Of a stretch of 16,001 nucleotides of DNA, positions 14,251 through 16,001 are shown in pieces. Source of the stretch: JBLNDG01 sp050261415 (GTDB lineage: Bacteria > Bacillota > Clostridia > Lutisporales > Lutisporaceae); NCBI GenBank assembly GCA_050261415.1, contig JBLNDG010000028.1, positions 1 through 16,001 of the forward strand, in the 5' to 3' direction. The stretch's first letter is position 1. Every line of letters starts with the position of its first letter. The notes under the pieces were generated by a model that had not been told where the DNA came from, did not search any database, and worked only from the letters and a program-made list of their open reading frames with translations. The translations under genes were made by a program, and so were the position numbers.

Positions 14251-14518
14251 TTTCTCCTTTCCTTGCCCTTGCTTCCTTGACCCATGATATTTCCACCCGA
14301 AAAAGTCCTTCCCTACCCTTATCCCCAAACCCTTGTTCCATGCACCTTTCATTTTCCGACCAAAAACACTTCTTCCGTAAAATCGCCAAAATCTTCTTTT
14401 TTCTTTTTCCCGTTCAACCTAATAAAGTTCTTCCGTGAATCGGGCGGTTTTTGCCCCAAGTCGGGCGACTTACTTATCCCTAAACCCTTGAAACATAAGC
14501 CTTCTGGCATGTCCTAAT

Positions 14519-14579
14519 AAAGTCCTTCCCTCGGCTGATGCTAAAAAAGGACGGAAGAACTTTGGCTTGCCTGCCGAGG
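14519..14579 (+). other. Interlocked inverted repeats (possible pseudoknot)
   Basis: AAAGTCCTTCC (14519-14529) pairs with GGAAGAACTTT (14553-14563, one C-A mismatch). CCTCGGC (14529-14535) pairs with GCCGAGG (14573-14579). The arms are in order A-B-A'-B', so both can form together only as a pseudoknot, or they alternate. Confidence 0.4.
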
Positions 14580-15184
14580 TCCTCTTGTCCCTTGATTCTA
14601 CTGGGTTTTATCTATATTTTTTATCCATTTTCTTTTTCCCTGCCAGGGAAGGGGTTTGGCGGCTGGGGAAAAGGTTGGTAGTCTCAAAATAAATACATGT
14701 CGACTCATAATAAAGTTAGGTGAAAAACCTCCGCAGCACAAATCACCCTCAAACCCGCACCGTATCTATTATCATGCCGATTTTCCAGTATCTTGAATCA
14801 TAATAATGTTTGGTGAAACCCATCCACTTTTGCAGCCTCTAACTCACTTTCCTGCGCAGTAACCCCACAGCAGGTGTAATCAACCCGCTGCACATAACCG
14901 CCGCTGGACCTCCGTCACGGTTACACCCCGCTGCTGATTCCACCCTTCTCCTATCTATTTATATATTTATTTATCTCTATCTGAAGCGTCAGAAACCGCA
15001 CCGTATCAGTATTTGAGCCGTTGGAACAACCGCGCGCATATATCACCGCATCGCATACCAGCCCCTGCTCTAACCACCCGCAGGCGCCGCTGCACTTACT
15101 ACACCGCAACTCATACCACACCCGTCAAATCCTTCTCCGAAGCCACTTCCGAGGGGGTAATCGAATTCTTATCGTTTAAAAAAC

Positions 15185-15215
15185 ATAGGTGTAACCCTCT
15201 CCCGATTACACCTAT
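15185..15215 (-). terminator. Terminator-like hairpin in the repeat region
   Basis: Perfect 10-bp stem ATAGGTGTAA / TTACACCTAT with an 11-base loop. On the minus strand it is followed by GTTTTTTAAA. No gene ends just upstream, so it may end read-through transcription or an unannotated RNA. Confidence 0.5.
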
Positions 15216-15381
15216 TGTATACAAATAAAAAACTCATGTCAAAACCCAACACCCCTCAAACCCTTATCCCTTCTCGCCTTAACCCTATTCTCCTAATCTC
15301 TTCCATATAATAAAGTCCGCTCTATTTTCTCATATTTTTATCCCATTTATTATCATATTTTCCTTAATTCTTGTAACAATT

Positions 15382-15552
15382 TTTAAAATAAAGTTAGTTC
15401 CAAATAGGGATAAGGTGAAAGGAAAAAGGGATAATGTTGCATTTTCCCATGTGTTTCTTCTAATCTTTTTTCAATTCCGCTATCAATATATAATACTCTC
15501 AATCCTTTTAAAATCAATGCCTTTAGCCTTATTCCTTATCCCTTAACTCTAA
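15382..15552. repeat. Hairpin repeat unit R2
   Basis: Second copy of R1, somewhat shorter. AGGGATAAGG (15406-15415) pairs perfectly with CCTTATCCCT (15534-15543). Compared with R1, the fifth stem pair changes G-C to A-T on both sides, so pairing is preserved. Confidence 0.85.
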
Positions 15553-15566
15553 ACTCAATAAAAAGT

Positions 15567-15613
15567 AAATCCCGCAGCCGCTCAGGATTTTTCCTGCTTC
15601 GACTACGGGATTT
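15567..15613 (-). terminator. Terminator after the partial gene
   Basis: Minus strand: a 14-bp stem AAATCCCGTAGTCG / CGGCTGCGGGATTT (two G-U pairs) with an inner AGGA-AAAA-TCCT hairpin, then ACTTTTTATTG. Sixty bases past the stop codon of the gene at the window edge. Confidence 0.82.
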
Positions 15614-15614
15614 T

Positions 15615-15670
15615 GGAACGAACTTTATTTTTATAGAGCGAAGTTTATTATCATGGAATGAACTTTATTT
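15615..15670 (-). repeat. Three tandem AATAAAGTTCxTTCC boxes
   Basis: Minus-strand copies AAATAAAGTTCATTCC (15655-15670), TAATAAACTTCGCTC (15636-15650) and AAATAAAGTTCGTTCC (15615-15630). They are spaced about 20 bases apart, near two helical turns, between the stop of the edge gene and its terminator. The same box heads the hairpin repeats on the other strand. Confidence 0.75.
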
Positions 15671-15673
15671 GAA

Positions 15674-16001
15674 TTATACACCGCTCTCATAGTTGAATTC
15701 AGAATCCAATTCATGCAGAACATTTTGTAAGGTTATTAAACTATTGTTGAGAAGTCTCTCTTTCAATATTGCAGTATGTTTTATGAGTGCTGGTATATCA
15801 AGATTGCCTATAGGTTCAAGCTTATAGGCATCATGCACCCACTCAATATTTGAAGCAAATTCTCTATTTATCTCGTTTTCTATAATGCTCCCCATTGTCA
15901 AGACACGAAGAATGATTTTGTAAGTTAATCTCCTTTCGTGTTTGATTTTAGGCAACGGCAGTAGCATCGCCAGTGTATACTTGAAATGGACAAAGTCCAT
16001 C
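15674..16001 (-). CDS. Partial gene of unknown function
   Basis: At least 108 residues, open to the window edge; an ATG sits at the edge, so it is unclear whether this is the start or an internal Met. No family recognised. The visible C-terminal part is soluble and helix-rich, with a basic stretch LPKIKHERRLTYKIILRVL followed by acidic helices and a C-terminus HELDSEFNYESGV. No membrane segment or signal peptide. A terminator and three tandem boxes follow the stop. It may belong with the repeat region or with genes beyond the window. Confidence 0.65.
   Translation of the reverse strand, partial: MDFVHFKYTLAMLLPLPKIKHERRLTYKIILRVLTMGSIIENEINREFASNIEWVHDAYKLEPIGNLDIPALIKHTAILKERLLNNSLITLQNVLHELDSEFNYESGV

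Larger units (their letters stand above)
13800..15560. other. Repeat-rich, pyrimidine-biased non-coding region
   Basis: About 1.75 kb with no credible gene on either strand. Short open frames at 14284-14517 and 15013-15228 have no Shine-Dalgarno site and low-complexity or Arg/His/Thr/Pro-skewed translations. The plus strand is strongly C+T-rich in tracts such as CCTTATTCCTTATCCCTTAA. It holds hairpin repeats R1-R3, scattered AATAAAGT boxes (13904, 14421, 14516, 14709, 15309, 15387, with a variant at 14802), a repeated CCGCACCGTATC (14755-14766, 14996-15007) and several palindromes. Its 14.75-15.15 kb part is C-rich and differs in composition from the rest. Confidence 0.75.

Noticed and set aside
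14284..14517. 77-codon plus-strand open frame in the repeat region
   Set aside because: Low-complexity Phe/Pro/Ser/Lys translation of a pyrimidine-rich tract; no Shine-Dalgarno or family resemblance.
15013..15228. 71-codon plus-strand open frame
   Set aside because: Rich in Arg/His/Thr/Pro from C-rich sequence, no ribosome-binding site, and crosses a terminator-like hairpin.
13899..15552. CRISPR array in the repeat-rich region
   Set aside because: Repeats are long, unevenly spaced and divergent, with no regular spacer length and no cas genes.

Overview
The window looks like chromosomal DNA from a low-GC Clostridia species. Gene content, strong GGAGG Shine-Dalgarno sites, GTG/TTG starts and intrinsic terminators all fit. 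A relative of the cellulolytic or acetogenic clostridia is likely, but the species cannot be named from sequence alone. Genes are intact and ordinary up to about 7.3 kb. The window then passes through a redox locus that looks partly duplicated (7.3-12.8 kb), a stress-response promoter whose original genes have collapsed (13.5-13.8 kb), and about 1.9 kb of repeat-rich non-coding DNA.

Layout. 1-5.6 kb, minus strand: an Hsp20 chaperone, the lipid II flippase MurJ, a YkvI-type membrane transporter, a two-gene unit (unrecognised small protein overlapping a CBS-CBS-GGDEF protein), a structured RNA with its own promoter and terminator, and a YbaK-type tRNA deacylase. 6.0-7.3 kb, plus: a methyl-accepting chemotaxis protein with almost no external domain. 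7.4-12.8 kb, plus: TetR regulator 1, apbE, FMN-binding protein, flavodoxin/ferredoxin fusion, TetR regulator 2, broken remains of a second apbE/FMN-binding pair, and a CrtI-like FAD oxidoreductase. 12.9-13.45 kb, minus: the ribosomal/stress protein L25/Ctc. 13.48-13.77 kb: a promoter with a CIRCE (HrcA) operator leading into remnants of groES and groEL. 13.9-15.56 kb: pyrimidine-rich repeats forming hairpins. 15.67 kb to the end: a partial unrecognised gene on the minus strand.

How the parts work together. The redox locus reads as a flavin-based electron-transfer module. ApbE would attach FMN to the membrane-anchored FMN-binding protein, and the flavodoxin/ferredoxin fusion could feed it electrons. 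Two TetR paralogues with nearly the same recognition helix probably act on a shared operator (TATGAATGAAT-N9-ATTCATTCATA). That operator overlaps the tetR1 and apbE promoters and is also found, decayed, ahead of the oxidoreductase.

The most notable observations are: (1) the collapsed groESL operon whose HrcA-type promoter now faces ctc; (2) the relic of a duplicated apbE/FMN-binding pair, whose leftover sequence supplies the ribosome-binding site of the oxidoreductase; (3) a family of hairpin repeats whose stems show compensatory base changes; and (4) an unidentified structured RNA upstream of the GGDEF unit.
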